From Sipunculus nudus (lineage: Eukaryota > Annelida > Sipuncula > Golfingiida > Sipunculidae): a DNA stretch of 64,000 nucleotides. This document shows, piece after piece, positions 35,987-47,376 of this stretch (within the stretch, counting starts at the first letter, position 1; the number at the start of each line of letters is the position of its first letter). The DNA is taken from the NCBI GenBank assembly GCA_026874595.1, contig CM049310.1:18206058-18270057 (forward strand). Reading direction: 5' to 3'. The translations under genes and the position numbers were made by a program. The notes beneath the pieces are model-generated. The model did no database searches. It saw nothing but the letters and a program-made list of their open reading frames with translations, and was not told where the DNA came from.

Positions 35987-35994
35987 ATTTTATA
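35987..35994 (-). promoter_or_regulatory. TATA box of the chitinase gene
   Basis: TATAAAAT on the minus strand, 114 bp upstream of the ATG at 35871-35873. Transcription would start near 35960, giving a 5' UTR of about 85 bp without an intron. No competing ATG lies in frame between them. Confidence 0.65.
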
Positions 35995-36419
35995 CTCACG
36001 GCAGAGTACGTCACAGTTTTATCAGGTCATCGCCCAGCGCCAAACATCGTGTGGGTACAGGATGCTCCCGGATTTGATCTCGGGCTTAGCGGATTAAGCG
36101 TGGGTGCTTTATCACGGATTATCAAATGTTAACCGATAATGATATGCCGTTTTCACATTTGTCATCCCCTTGTCAGCATTTTACTAACCTTTTATTAATT
36201 ACAATAATCTTTCCTTATCAAAGATAAATATGAATATGTCCTCACTGGCACACGGGATGGCTTATCTATTATAAATGTGTTTGGGCTTTTACACATTCTT
36301 TTTGATGTGTTTATTGTTTTCATATTTTGTGACCTTGGTGCCAGCTGCAGATAGCGACAGGGGGATGATTTAGGAGAGAAGACACATCCGTATAGTCTTT
36401 TTAGGTTTTTATTCACCAA

Positions 36420-36707
36420 TGGGTGCCATTTGAAAATAGGCGCTCATTCTCTTAAACTGAAATATTATCACATAATTTGACACACTTAAGCTGATGAAGG
36501 AGCAAAGGCCTAATATGAGGTGTAAAACTACATAACAAAAACCAATAATTTTATATTTTGCAACTTTCTGTTTCCTCTGAATCTTTTGCCAGGTGCCATG
36601 GCCTCTGTCATAGGTTGATAGCTCCGCTTTGACAATTTTATATTTTTTTCAGAAAATATATGACACTAAATAACCAAAATAAGCAATTTTAGATGTAGTT
36701 TTTTTAG
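36420..36707. repeat. Interspersed repeat R1, copy cut short by the element at 36708
   Basis: It matches 54310-54587 over its whole length: 'TTTGACAC..TTAAGCTGAT', 'GGAGCAAA..CTAATATGAG', 'TTTTGCAACTTTCTGTTTC' and 'CTGAATCTTTTG'. The match stops exactly at GCA (36707), where the inverted-end element begins. This is good evidence that the latter jumped into this copy. Confidence 0.7.
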
Positions 36708-38558
36708 CACAGGCGCTTGAATCCCTGTTTATATATAGTCTTCATATCTCCAATGTTCTTATAAATACTGCGACGGAATCAGGTTAAACGATCCAATAAT
36801 AAAACGATCATACCATGCTATCACTTGTATTATAACACAAGGTAGGCAACATGTCAAAAACTTTTCGACGGCGGCCATTCCAAATGGGTCATCACTTGCC
36901 TGTCAACGAAGACCGCTTCTGCCGGGTCTGTTTAAAACGCGGAGAGATGGAGAATTCGCGGAGAATTTGCGGAGAGTTTTTATATGCAATGATACTTTTA
37001 AATAGACATTAAAATCACTTAAAATGTCAAACTTTATTACTCTTAACATATTGGTTCACTGTTAAATGACCGAAATAATTAAAAATCTGCACATTCACGT
37101 AAAATTCAGCTCTCTCATTTGTTTGGACAAGCAGGTTCTTAAGATTTTATTTGTGCCATGTCAGAGTCAGGGAAGAGCATCTGGAGATTGTGGGCCATTT
37201 GCGACTGAAAATGCAGTTGGTTTTGTTTCAATCCAGAAATTATACGAATTGAACATTTTAACCAGGGATTAATGCAAGAACACTTAGTTTCTTATTTCCG
37301 TTCAGGCATTTCCTAGAACACCAAAGCCTAATTATAATGGAACTAAAACCATTGGGATTGAATGTGAATATGGGTTAGGAGATGTATTCGAAGACATGAT
37401 TGGGTGTGATAAAAAAATGTAATAAGTGGTTTCATTAAAATGAGAATTTGTCTTTAAAATAACTAAAACAAATAATAAAATGGTTTTATGATGATTATAC
37501 AAAAAAGTTCTTGTACGATTGCTGTGTGTATGTCTACATTGTGCTTTTCATTTTATTTTTTTTTAATTATTATACTCTGTATTGTAATTGTCAGAAAGAA
37601 GTGTGGTGGATTTTGTACAGAACAAGAAAAATATAATTCTTCAACTGTGATCACGATATATATATATATATCCTATTGCCAATTTGATTCATTAGCTAAA
37701 TTTTATTAAATTCTGTGCATACAAATTTGTCCAGATACACTATTAATGGTGATAGTGTTTTTATCTATCAATAAATGTAGATAAAAGCATGATTTTTTAT
37801 TATATAATATATTTCGTTCACCACCTGTAAATTATATGTTTTTTTTTTATGGTTCGCACAATAAACTTTTAAAACATTAAGTGTTTTGCGGTTACGTCTT
37901 AAGATCTGTCAGTGTCAGCTGGTGACTCGGACGGGTTTTATATTTTGCGTAACGCATTCACTCGGCAGTGAGTCTACATTGTAGACCAGTAAATGAAGAA
38001 CTGTGTAGTTTTTTTTAATTATTTCGTTCATTTAACTGTGCCAATTATGTAAAGGGTAATATAGTTGGAGATTTTAAGTGATTTTAATGTGTATTTAAAA
38101 GTATCATTGCATATGAACACTCTCTGCCAATTCTCCACAAATTCTCCGCGAATTCTCCATCTCTCAAAAGATTCTTCGCCTTTTAGACGGACCTGCTTCC
38201 GCCACAGTTAGGAATGGACGACGTCGAAATTCAGAAATCACTGCAAAAGGTTATCCAGGCAGCTTGTATTGGTGGTTAAAAACAATTGAATTTTGATGGA
38301 TTTGATTCTATAACTCCCGTAGTATTAATTGATTATACGGATTATGCACAAAAGGAAGATAAAGCGAGTATAAGCCCGTCGAGAAGGAAACTTCCCTTAT
38401 TATCGCTCGAAAGGTTTTTGGCCGAGTTACCTACCTTGTGTCATAATACAAGTGATAGCATGGTATGACCGTATTATTTTTGGGTCGTTTGACCGGATTC
38501 CGTCGTAGTATTTCTAAGAACATTGATTTTATTAAAAATAGGGATTCAAGCGCCCGTG
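36708..38558. mobile_element. DNA transposon-like element with long inverted ends
   Basis: The first 180 bp (CACAGGCGCTTGAATCCC onward) are mirrored at 38400-38558 (ending GGGATTCAAGCGCCCGTG). The mirrored part includes CATACCATGCTATCACTTGT and 'CGACGGAATC'. After an unpaired gap, GAGAGATGGAGAATTCGCGG (36942) is also mirrored near 38135-38165, so the imperfect arms span roughly 300-450 bp. The loop is about 1.1 kb and AT-rich. A possible cysteine-protease scrap lies at 37066-37272; no DDE transposase was found. Foldback-type or other long-TIR DNA transposon are the options. Confidence 0.75.
37066..37272 (+). pseudogene. Possible Ulp1/C48-like cysteine protease scrap inside the long-TIR element
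   Basis: The frame reads CQSQGRASGDCGPFATENAV. A Gln, then Gly, then DCGPFA pattern is the active-site Cys region of Ulp1-type (C48) proteases, which several animal DNA transposons carry. No His or Asp partner region could be placed and the frame closes soon after. This is a weak, motif-only call. Confidence 0.25.
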
Positions 38559-38639
38559 ATTTCATATATCTTTATTAAAATCTTAGTTTAACATGCTAGT
38601 GCTTTCATCATACAAAATGTTATTGCATCGAAAATCACA

Positions 38640-39492
38640 TGCATAGTCCTCCTGCTGTCTAAACATAAATAGTCTTCCAACTATACAAACATGGATAGTC
38701 CTTCTACTGTCTAAACATAGATTGTCCTTCTACCATTTAAACACAGATAGTCCTCCTACTATCGAACCATAGATGGTCCTTCTACTATCCAAACATAGAT
38801 TGTCCTCCTACTATCTTAACATAGATAGTTTTTCCATTATCTAAACATAAATAGTCCTTCTACTCTCAAAACATAGATAGTCCTCCTACTATCCAATGAT
38901 TGATAGTCATTTTCTATCTTAACATAGATTGTCCTTCTACTATCTTAACATAGATTGTCCTTCTTCTATCTAAACATAGGTGGTCCTTATATTCTCAAAA
39001 CATAGATGGCCCTTCTATCAAAACATAGACAGTCCTTCTACTATCTAAACATAGATATTTCTTCTACCATCTGAACATAGATAGTCCTTTGACTATACAA
39101 ACATAGATTGTCCTCCTACTATCTTAACATAGATAGTTTTCTATTATCTAAACATAAATAGTCCTTCTACTCTCTATACATAGATAGTCCTCCTACTATC
39201 CAATGATTGATAGTCATTTTCTATCTTAACATAGATTGTCCTTCTACTATCTTAACATAGATTGTCCTTCTTCTATCTAAACATAGGTGGTCCTTATACT
39301 CTCAAAACGTAGATGGCCCTTCTATCAAAACATAGACAGTCCTTCTACTATCCAAACATAGATGGTCCTTCTACCATCTGAACATAGATAGTCCTTTGAC
39401 TATACAAACATAGATTGTCCTCCTACTATCTAAACATAGATATTTCTTCTACCATCTAAACAAAGATAGTTCTTCAACAATCCAAACAAAAA
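38640..39492. repeat. 26-bp minisatellite with 308-bp higher-order repeat
   Basis: About 32 units of the type AACATAGATAGTCCTTCTAC plus TATCTA follow each other. Landmark units at 38791, 39099 and 39406 show that a block of about twelve units (307-308 bp) was itself duplicated. Within a unit, AGATAGT and ACTATCT are reverse complements around CCTTCT, so each unit can form a 7-bp stem-loop. No coding potential is evident. Confidence 0.85.
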
Positions 39493-39494
39493 AT

Positions 39495-40245
39495 ATTTTT
39501 TTTTTTTAAAAACCTTCGGTTTCTAAATTTCCAACAAATTATTATTATTATATTCAACATTTATTATATAATGCAATCATTCTTAAATATGAATTTTTGT
39601 CTGGACAAGAGCTCCTTACACAGTTTTTTCCGGTTCATGTGAGATATATATATAGCTTCAGGTTCTTGAAGACCTGGAAAGTCATTGAATTTAAATATAT
39701 AATACTAATATAATAACCAAAGTTCACAAAATTAAATAATATAAACAAAACATGTTCCGTAATCTGAATACCATAGGAGTCACATGCGACCTCAAGAATG
39801 CACTGGATGACATTATCGAATCGTGATCCTCCGGTAGCATAACAATAGCACATATCAAGTGAACGCGGGATAGTGCACTAAACAGATGATCATCAGTCAT
39901 GTGAGGTCATAGGTCAGAAGTCAGGTGATACACGCCATCGTGTTTACCTGTCTGTAGTATAACAAGTAATTTACATCAGGTGGATCCCTGATGACGTCGA
40001 TTCGTCCTTTGTTGGTTATCTGTCGCCATTAAAAGGAGGGAGTGTTTTAGTATTGTCTTGTGTATACAAGTACCCCGCCTGACGCACGCACTGACGCTAT
40101 ACATACGGTTTAAGGGCTGATCTGACAACATATTAAAACATATCTATCATACGTGTTACTGTAATCCGTCTCCTTAGTTGATCAGACGGATAAGTAAAGG
40201 CACAAATGAACCTGTCATTGTGCACGTAAACATATTTGTTACCAC

Positions 40246-40308
<63 letters not shown>

Positions 40309-42020
40309 CAATATGACATTTCATATTGACTGTTATAAGAAATAACATTTATTTGAAATATTGTATGCCCTATTAAAATAATTTTTATAATAACAAACTG
40401 TTTATCCTAAACTGCTAAACTTCTTAATTGTTGCTTTCGACAAGGAGGTTATTTTTACACCCGTTTTTGATTGTTGGTCTGTTTGCCTGTACTGTCAGAA
40501 GGATCACGCAGAAACTGTTGACTCCCTTTCCAGAAAAAAAAATGTTCAAGGATGCATGGGAATTGGGCCATCTTGTTTTGGATCAGGACAAAAGACGTTT
40601 CCGGTAGAATAATTTTGGGGTATGCGCTGTAATGAGTGTTATTCATTTAATCAGACATTTATTAATTATTAGTAAAATTTTTAACCCAAAGAAGACATAT
40701 TGCATAGTTGTGTCCCAGGACAGATCCAGAAATTTTAAAATCAAATGATCATGATATATCATATTAAAGATCTATATCAAATCCTGAAAATTCATTTTGT
40801 ATTTTCAAATATAAATGTATATACAAATGAACATATATAAGAAACGTTCATTTAATAGGTGTATGACGCTCTACTATTAAATAAGATAGCAGAGACACCC
40901 TGATCACCTACTTTAACCGAGGTGTGATCATAAAATATGCCAAATATCTGAAATTATATAATGCCAGCTGTGTTTATAGACATATTGTGGTCATCATATA
41001 AAATTCTTTTCCAAGGACAAAGATTCGCATTTCTAATGGACGTTTCCCGATTTGAGTTGATTTTTCACTTTGATGACATTATGGAAAACAATATCTTTTC
41101 GTTTCTTTAAGAAAATTTAGTTTATATATAATTTTAAAACATTTTCAATGCTGTACCAATAAAATTTTAAAACATTTCTTTAAATATACCGTAATATGTC
41201 AAGGCTGAAATACAAATTAATTGTTACTTAAAATTCCCCTAAGAAAAGTTTCGATCGGAAGCTTAAATTAAGAGTAGACGAAAATAAAGTTTGGAATCAG
41301 ATCAGAATAGTATATCGGAATAGTATATAAATACCTTGGTTGCCTTTTTTATAATTATTATAACGTTAAGGGTTACCTTCAGTAGATTTAAACCCCTGTT
41401 TGATGCCCGATTATTCTACAAATGCATGCGTTTTCTGTCTACAACTGTGATCACTGAATTGTGTGATAACCTTCGCTTGCTTTCAATTTTCCAAACGGGG
41501 AAGGGTATTAGATAAACTAGTTCCATAAACAGCCACATTTTCTCGGTCGGTTTAAAATATATTTATATTCTGCGATGATTTCATGTTTCAGAATGTGATA
41601 TTTCACCCGCAAAGATATATTTTCACTTAACTCACCATCTCACTTCAAAACACATTAAATTTTCAACAAAAAAAATAAATTTCATACTTCAAGTGAAATA
41701 AAACAAACAATAAAAAATTTTCATTTTTTCTGTTCATGTCGGAATAAAAGGGCAATCTGCATAATAAGATGAAATGTCGTCTTTAATCATTTAACGTTGG
41801 GGGGGGGGATCAGAAGGTGATGCGTATATACAGTAGGCCAGTAGAATTAGTGAAAAAGGTTTCGTTTAAGTGTTCATTGTTCAAAGTTAAATCGGTGCAA
41901 GATAAAAATAACTCCCACACTTGAAACTCCATGTGCTCTTCATCGCGCACTGACTTGATAACAGGCGGGGAATCAGGTCCTATCAATAAAAAGGTGATAA
42001 CGATGTCTTATCTAAATTGT
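39495..42020. other. No gene recognised; one AT microsatellite
   Basis: AT-rich intergenic DNA. The only clear feature is (AT)n at 40245-40305. Short open frames (39635-39853, 40455-40646, 41931-42113) show no motif. Confidence 0.45.
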
Positions 42021-42024
42021 GCGT

Positions 42025-42626
42025 GGATGGATGTGTCTAGTGGGGACTTACATATAACATTACTTCAGTATTTGGTAGACCTACTCATCGTTAATTTTAC
42101 CTTGGCTGAGTAAAAAATTAAATAAATAAAATGGCCCATTGGTAAGGACGCTCAGCTGAGTATGCATGCCAGCTAATTATATTATGTTTGATCATTGAAA
42201 TCCAGATCTACCTGATACCATTTGTGCGCTGCCAAGCATCACAATAACCGCTGTAGTCTATCATTCTCAAAAAGACACCAACAGACCTGAATTCACTTTC
42301 TGGGCATGATAGACCTAGGTTGTAGCAATAAATGAAATTAAAATGTGAAACTGAAAACACCATTTCAGTTGTACTTCAGTTAATTACTGCTAGGAAAGTA
42401 AACCTTTACATAAAGTGTTATTAATTGTTTTCTTCGAGTAGGAAGAAGTGGACAAGATCATTTCGACTCGCAGAAACTAAATCAGCGTACTGCACATGGC
42501 GCCAACTGTTGCTCATTCCTGAGATACGGAATAAAAGGCACTGTAATAAAATTCTGTATTGAAAATAAATTTCTATTATACCTCCGCTATGATTTTGGCG
42601 TCATTGATAGGTTTGTCTGTTAGCAG
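42025..42626. repeat. Duplicated block A, copy 1
   Basis: It is nearly collinear with 51340-51942, with scattered substitutions and small indels. Shared blocks include GGATGTGTCTAGTGGGGACT, 'GAAATCCAGATCTACCTG' and 'CTCCGCTATGATTTTGGCGT'. The match ends at GTTAGCAG. It encodes nothing recognisable. Confidence 0.85.
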
Positions 42627-43299
42627 CTCTTATTTTGTTGGTGGCATTCAATGAACAATCCCTTAAATTTTTCGGGCAATATGGTTCAGCATAATGTTTA
42701 AATTAAAAGGATTCTTTATCATTACCATTTCTTGTTCAAGGAGGAAATTTCGTCACTAGTTATTATTAATTATACATTCCTTGACGAGGTGTAATTTCCA
42801 AGATGTGACCTAATCGGTACCGCCTTTGTTCTCGCGGACAGGGCTTACAAATGATGCAACCAACCATCGAGTCAGTGACGCATGACACACTTGTCTGTCT
42901 CTCGACTTTGGTTCATATTTCCTGCCTTCACATACCGTCCATCAGAGTATAGGCAGGATACTGCTATTATCTGAGATCTGTAGATCGATAATATTGGTGA
43001 ATGTGTGCTGTTTCTGAGTGCTCTCTGGTTTCTTTTTTATTTATTTTATTTATACATATATTTTACCAGGATGGCCCATTCAGCATGTTAAGCTGTTTTT
43101 CGATGGAGTCCTGGAAATATCACAGAGAAATAAACATTGACAAAGATATATACATTACATACTCATATTAGAATTGTCATTGAAAATAAAATAAAATGTT
43201 AAAAAAAACGATCTAAACATACACATATTTAAAACATATAGATTGCTACATATGACACAAATGTAATCATATACAATTATAAAGGTCGAGTAACTAAAA

Positions 43300-43950
43300 T
43301 TCTGAGTTTAAAACATGGAAATCGTCATAAAAAGGATTTATATAGTTGTTTAAAACGCTTAACATCAGTTACGTGTCTTAAATTATTGGGAAGTTGATTC
43401 CAGTAATGCGGGCCTGAGTAAAGAAAGCTTGATTTAAATCTATCAGTTCTCGGTTTTATGATGGCAAGATTGCCACTGGTCGTGTGTCGTGTATTGTATG
43501 GGTTACGTGCATATTTGAGACCATGTCTAAAAGTAGAAGGTGCATCACCAAATAAACATTTAAAAACTAAAAGATTTACAAAATAGCGATATCTCTGTTC
43601 CACGGTCATCCAACCTAACTGAATTATTAATGATGCTGGAGAAGTATTTATATCGAAGTTTTTTGTAACAATACGGGCAGCTTTATTTTGAAGTCTCTGG
43701 ATTTTTGACTTGTACGTTTTCGAGCATCCACCCCAAACAGAAATACATTTATCAATATGGCTTTGAATAAGAGAATGATATATAAGTTTTAGAGTTGGTG
43801 TTTGAAGAAACTTGCTAAGTCGGTAAAGGACATGTAATTTTGTGATAATTTTATCGTAAATATAATCTACATGATCCTTCCATTTTAAGCGGGAGTCGAC
43901 GATTAAACCTAAAAGTTTCGTGTTATTTTCGGGAATTAATGTAACATTAT
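43300..43950 (-). pseudogene. CR1-like reverse transcriptase C-terminal fragment
   Basis: The frame reads LLGLIVDSRLKWKDHVDYI, then YRLSKFLQTPTLKLIYHSLI, then SVWGGCS and QRLQNKAARIV, and ends with NPYNTRHTTSG and SGPHYWNQLP. This is the usual order after the polymerase core in CR1/L2-type ORF2 proteins. The YADD box and fingers are missing. It forms the 3' end of the element at 43030-45990. Confidence 0.8.
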
Positions 43951-44388
43951 TCTATTAAAGATCCTATTAAAATAGTTTTCATTCCGAGAGAAATTTTCAC
44001 CCATACACTTTCAATGCTACCAGACACTGGCTGAAATACTTGCGGTTTTAGGGATGTTAAAATATACATAATTACACCTCCGCCATGTCGGTGTCTGTCG
44101 TGTCTAAAATGCACATAATGTTCGATGGACACCTCAGAATCAGGTACATGTTTGTCAAGCCAAGACTCGGTTTAAGCTAAAACATGTGGCCTGAAACGAA
44201 AGCACATTTGGCGAATCTCATCAACTTTCGGTATTAAACTGCGTACATTAAGATGCGCCAAAATTGTACCCTTAGCTTCTAATAAGCTGGGCAACTCATC
44301 AGCTAATGCGTACACGTTATTTATTATCGGAAGCTTTGGGTCGTTATTGAGTACGGTAGGTAGGTTGAATGACGTGAAGTTTTCATCG

Positions 44389-45318
44389 CTAAACTAACTC
44401 AATTGATTCTGTTCCATTATGAATATGATAAGATTTGGCAAGCAAGTCTATGAGATGTGCAAAATTGCTCTGCAGAACTCTACATCCCCGTTTGTTCAAG
44501 TGTACCCTATCCCGACCAATGTGTGAACAATCAATATTGATATTGTCAAGATATGACCATTTGTTATTTATACACATAACCTCAATGGCAGCGTTAACTA
44601 ATCTAATTTTCCTGGCTTCATATGATGCACACTTCCTAGCTACAACGGAACCGAATATGATATTTTTAACATTTGCGTTATTTTTCAAGATTTCTTCTAG
44701 TTTTCTGAGAGTCTTAATGATGTCATGAGCAGATTCACGTTCTATGTGATTTGTGCCAACATGTACTAGCACCGCATCATTAGAGACGTTAGCTGCATTT
44801 CTCAGAGTCTGATCGATTGTGTAACATTTGGAGTTTTTACGAATAGAAACATGTGTGGTCTTTTGTATTGCTTTGATGTTAAGTCTCTTCGTCATGGAAT
44901 CACAAAGAATAGTGAGACCCAAGGACGATTTGGAACGAAGATGTTCTGTAGTCGTCGGGTTTCCACACTGGGCGATAATTGGTGTAGAATGGTGTGATGT
45001 ATTCACTGGCTGAGGAGCACTGGCTAGCTCACATTCCTGGAAAGAGAAATCACCTTCATAATCAGATAAAGACGATTCTGATGTAGAACACGTTGTCTCA
45101 TCAAGACATATATCACCAGGCCCATCGTCGTCGGAAGGTATGATGTTTGATGCGTTCGAAGTGCGATCAATGGTGATATATGATTGACAGGAGTTCGATG
45201 ATTCATGGTGATGGGTTCCATTCACCAGTTGCTGTTTAAGCTGGGAGTTTTCCTCTCTAAGTCTGTCACATTCATGAGTTTTATGGGATAATGCCTTATG
45301 TAGATCTGAGCTTTTCAA
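44389..45318 (-). pseudogene. CR1-like ORF1: coiled coil plus SGNH/esterase domain
   Basis: A 309-codon frame begins with a coiled-coil stretch (HECDRLREENSQLKQQ), then an acidic Ser-rich region, then an SGNH-hydrolase-like domain. The domain shows LTILCDSMTK (block I, with Cys where GDS has Gly), LVHVGTNHIE (block III) and GRDRVHLNKRG (block V, Asp and His). It would be joined upstream to the PHD finger, but a frame change near 45315-45330 separates them. Esterase-type ORF1 domains belong to CR1-clade retrotransposons. It is not a host esterase. Confidence 0.75.
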
Positions 45319-45339
45319 GTTTGATGTTTATTGCGTTTA

Positions 45340-45990
45340 CTGTTTCTGGAAGAACACGACAAGTGGGGCAAGTCCAAACGGTAGGGTATTCACTTTCTAG
45401 GTCGCCAGTGCAGTTTCAGTGGAACCACTTAACACATAAAGTACATTGCACCATAGATTGGTCACTATGTTTATTGCTGTAGATACACTTATTAGAACAA
45501 TAAACATTTCTTTGCTCTGGAGTCCAAGTATTGTCATTAGATTTACTCTGAGTATTCAGAGCAGCACTGGCAGTATTTTGGTTCGATCCCGCCGTACTCG
45601 AATCACTTGTGGATCTAGATAATACAGGAGATGATGATGTCTGGTCAGCGGAGATTAATACTTGACCAGCTGTCGACGGGACACTAGTTAAGGATTTTCG
45701 TTTTATCGAGCTGCGAGTATTCTTTGACTTTCGTTGACTGGCTGCAGAAGAATTATCATTTGTTTTAGGGCACACGGACTGCTTTGCTAATGCCTGCTTC
45801 CGTTCACTCACGGTGTTGGCAATTCCGTTCCTCATCTGGAACATTATTTAATTTTGAAAGTTTACTACGGATATCTCGTAGACATTTGTTTTTGGTAAAT
45901 ATGTTGGTTTCATGTAAAGTCATTTTATTTACTTTTGCCATCCACTCAGCTTTGATTTTCTCACAAAGATCACCATAGTGAGGGCTCAAC
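45340..45990 (-). pseudogene. CR1-like ORF1 N-terminal part with PHD-type finger
   Basis: Two overlapping minus-strand frames (45804-45989 and 45416-45844) give a basic, Ser/Thr-rich stretch followed by YCSNKCIYSNK, MVQCTLCVKWFH, and, past an in-frame TGA, NCTG and VWTCPTCR. The cysteine spacing (C-x3-C, C-x2-C, WFH-x-x-C, W-x-C-x2-C) fits a PHD finger. One stop and at least two frame changes break it. It belongs to the CR1-like element. Confidence 0.65.
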
Positions 45991-45999
45991 GGAGTCCCC

Positions 46000-46920
46000 T
46001 TTGAGTCTTGCAGCGCGAATGAGCGAGTCGTTCATGATCCCCCGTTCAGGCCCTAACGAGCCAACACGTATTGTGATTGACGCCGTGAATGACGTCGTGG
46101 AGGTAAATATGCGGGATTAGGCGTCACAGGTGTGTCAACAGGCTGGAATCGACGACGCAATAATTCCTTTGTGATGTGTATAACACCACAAATGTCCTTA
46201 TATCTGATTGAAGTCTAAAATACACGGGTTATACCCTCATAGATAACATTTGGTTGATGTTTCAACTGATGTATCAGATATCATAAGTCTAAATGATAAA
46301 TATCTTGATATCAGAATAAACAGACCAGTTTGTTTACTTGGTAGCCATCTTGGTTTACTTTGTTTTGGGTGCGATCTGACTTGAACTATATCTCTGTGAT
46401 TTTTGTTTAAATCATCAAATAAAACTCACCCGGTAAAGAGTGTATATTGTCCCGATATTGTTAAGTCCTTGTATTGAGTAAAACCTGGGCTGTTTAAGGT
46501 TTTATCAACTAAAACTTCCGCAAAATGCAGAGCAGATATAAAAAGCAGCCATCACAGTAGCGCATGCGCGACCCGAACGAGTCGGGTACATTTTGGTGCG
46601 ACTAGAGAATCCGTGCCTACCCACTACAGATTCCGTGAACATAGAGCACATCTCCTCCAAATGTCTCTAATGATACATACCCCTATAAAGTTCCCTCATG
46701 AATACATGCCAGCACTGTATAAGCCTACTGCCCTCAATTATTATCCAAACACATCACGACACCGTGAGCCCACATACCATTCCCCTTACGCCATGTTCCA
46801 CATTCACAAAATGTTCGGTAAACTTTATACAAACCCTGGTGAAACCAATACCTGCCATGGGGCTCCTCGGGGATTTCTCATGATCACGCCGCACGTTCCT
46901 TTAAACACTCGTGCATGACA
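46000..46920. other. No gene recognised
   Basis: The stretch between the CR1-like element and the G-tract repeat. Open frames at 46613-46918 overlap in two frames and carry no motif. GC content is locally higher near 46010-46140. Confidence 0.4.
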
Positions 46921-46924
46921 TAGG

Positions 46925-47190
46925 GCCGGGGGGGGGGGGGGGGGGATCTCCCCCCAATCTTACTTAGACTCATTTTTACATGTATCCTCTCTTATCATGG
47001 GGGGGGTTGGGGGGTCTCCCCCCATTATTACTATCTTACTCACATATTTACTTGTACGTTTCAGACATCAAGGGGTTGGGGGGGGGGGGGGGTTGGGGGG
47101 TCTCCCCCGTTATAACTATCTTACTCACATATTTACATGTACGTTTCAGACAGCAAAGGGGGGGGTTGGGGGGTCTCCCCCCAAATTAAC
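46925..47190. repeat. G-tract minisatellite with GGGGGGTCTCCCCCC hairpins
   Basis: Three to four units of about 70-85 bp. Each has a G run, TTGGGGGGTCTCCCCCC, then a conserved AT-rich piece (ACTATCTTACTCACATATTT, then 'GTACGTTTCAGACA'). The first unit is diverged. The G runs reach about 18 nt. Frames across it give Gly/Leu/Pro runs only. Confidence 0.8.
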
Positions 47191-47376
47191 AGGGAATATA
47201 TTATTCACATAGGTCCATATTTTTAAACCATTTACCTTTTTCTTTCATTGCACACCTGCTCTTCCATCTTCATGAACCGTCACGGGGATGAATGTAAAAT
47301 GATATTCTCAACTTATGATACTGTCAACTTATAACGTATGTACAAGCCGGCTATGTTACAAATATGCACACACATC

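Larger units (their letters stand above)
43030..45990 (-). mobile_element. CR1-like non-LTR retrotransposon, internally deleted
   Basis: Minus-strand landmarks in order: an ORF1 start region (45804-45989), a PHD-type zinc finger (about 45350-45500), a coiled coil and SGNH/esterase domain (44389-45318), the first part of an AP-type endonuclease (HLNVRSLIPKVDEI near 44250, RHGGGVIMYI near 44070), then directly the reverse-transcriptase tail (from about 43950). PHD plus esterase in ORF1 is known for CR1-clade elements. The catalytic polymerase core is missing through an internal deletion near 43950. Frameshifts and stops in ORF1 show that it is dead. Confidence 0.8.

Noticed and set aside
35707-36132. 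141-codon plus-strand open frame over the chitinase start
   Set aside because: It lies antisense to chitinase exon 1 and its promoter and has no motif; it is a shadow frame.
38640-39492. CRISPR-like array of short repeats
   Set aside because: Units are contiguous, with no distinct spacers, no leader and no cas genes, and the DNA is eukaryotic. It is a minisatellite.
44389-45318. Host SGNH esterase gene
   Set aside because: Its neighbours (PHD finger, endonuclease start, RT tail) in the same direction show it is ORF1 of a CR1-like element.
46980-47212. Gly/Leu/Pro-rich open frames
   Set aside because: They are read-throughs of the G-tract minisatellite.
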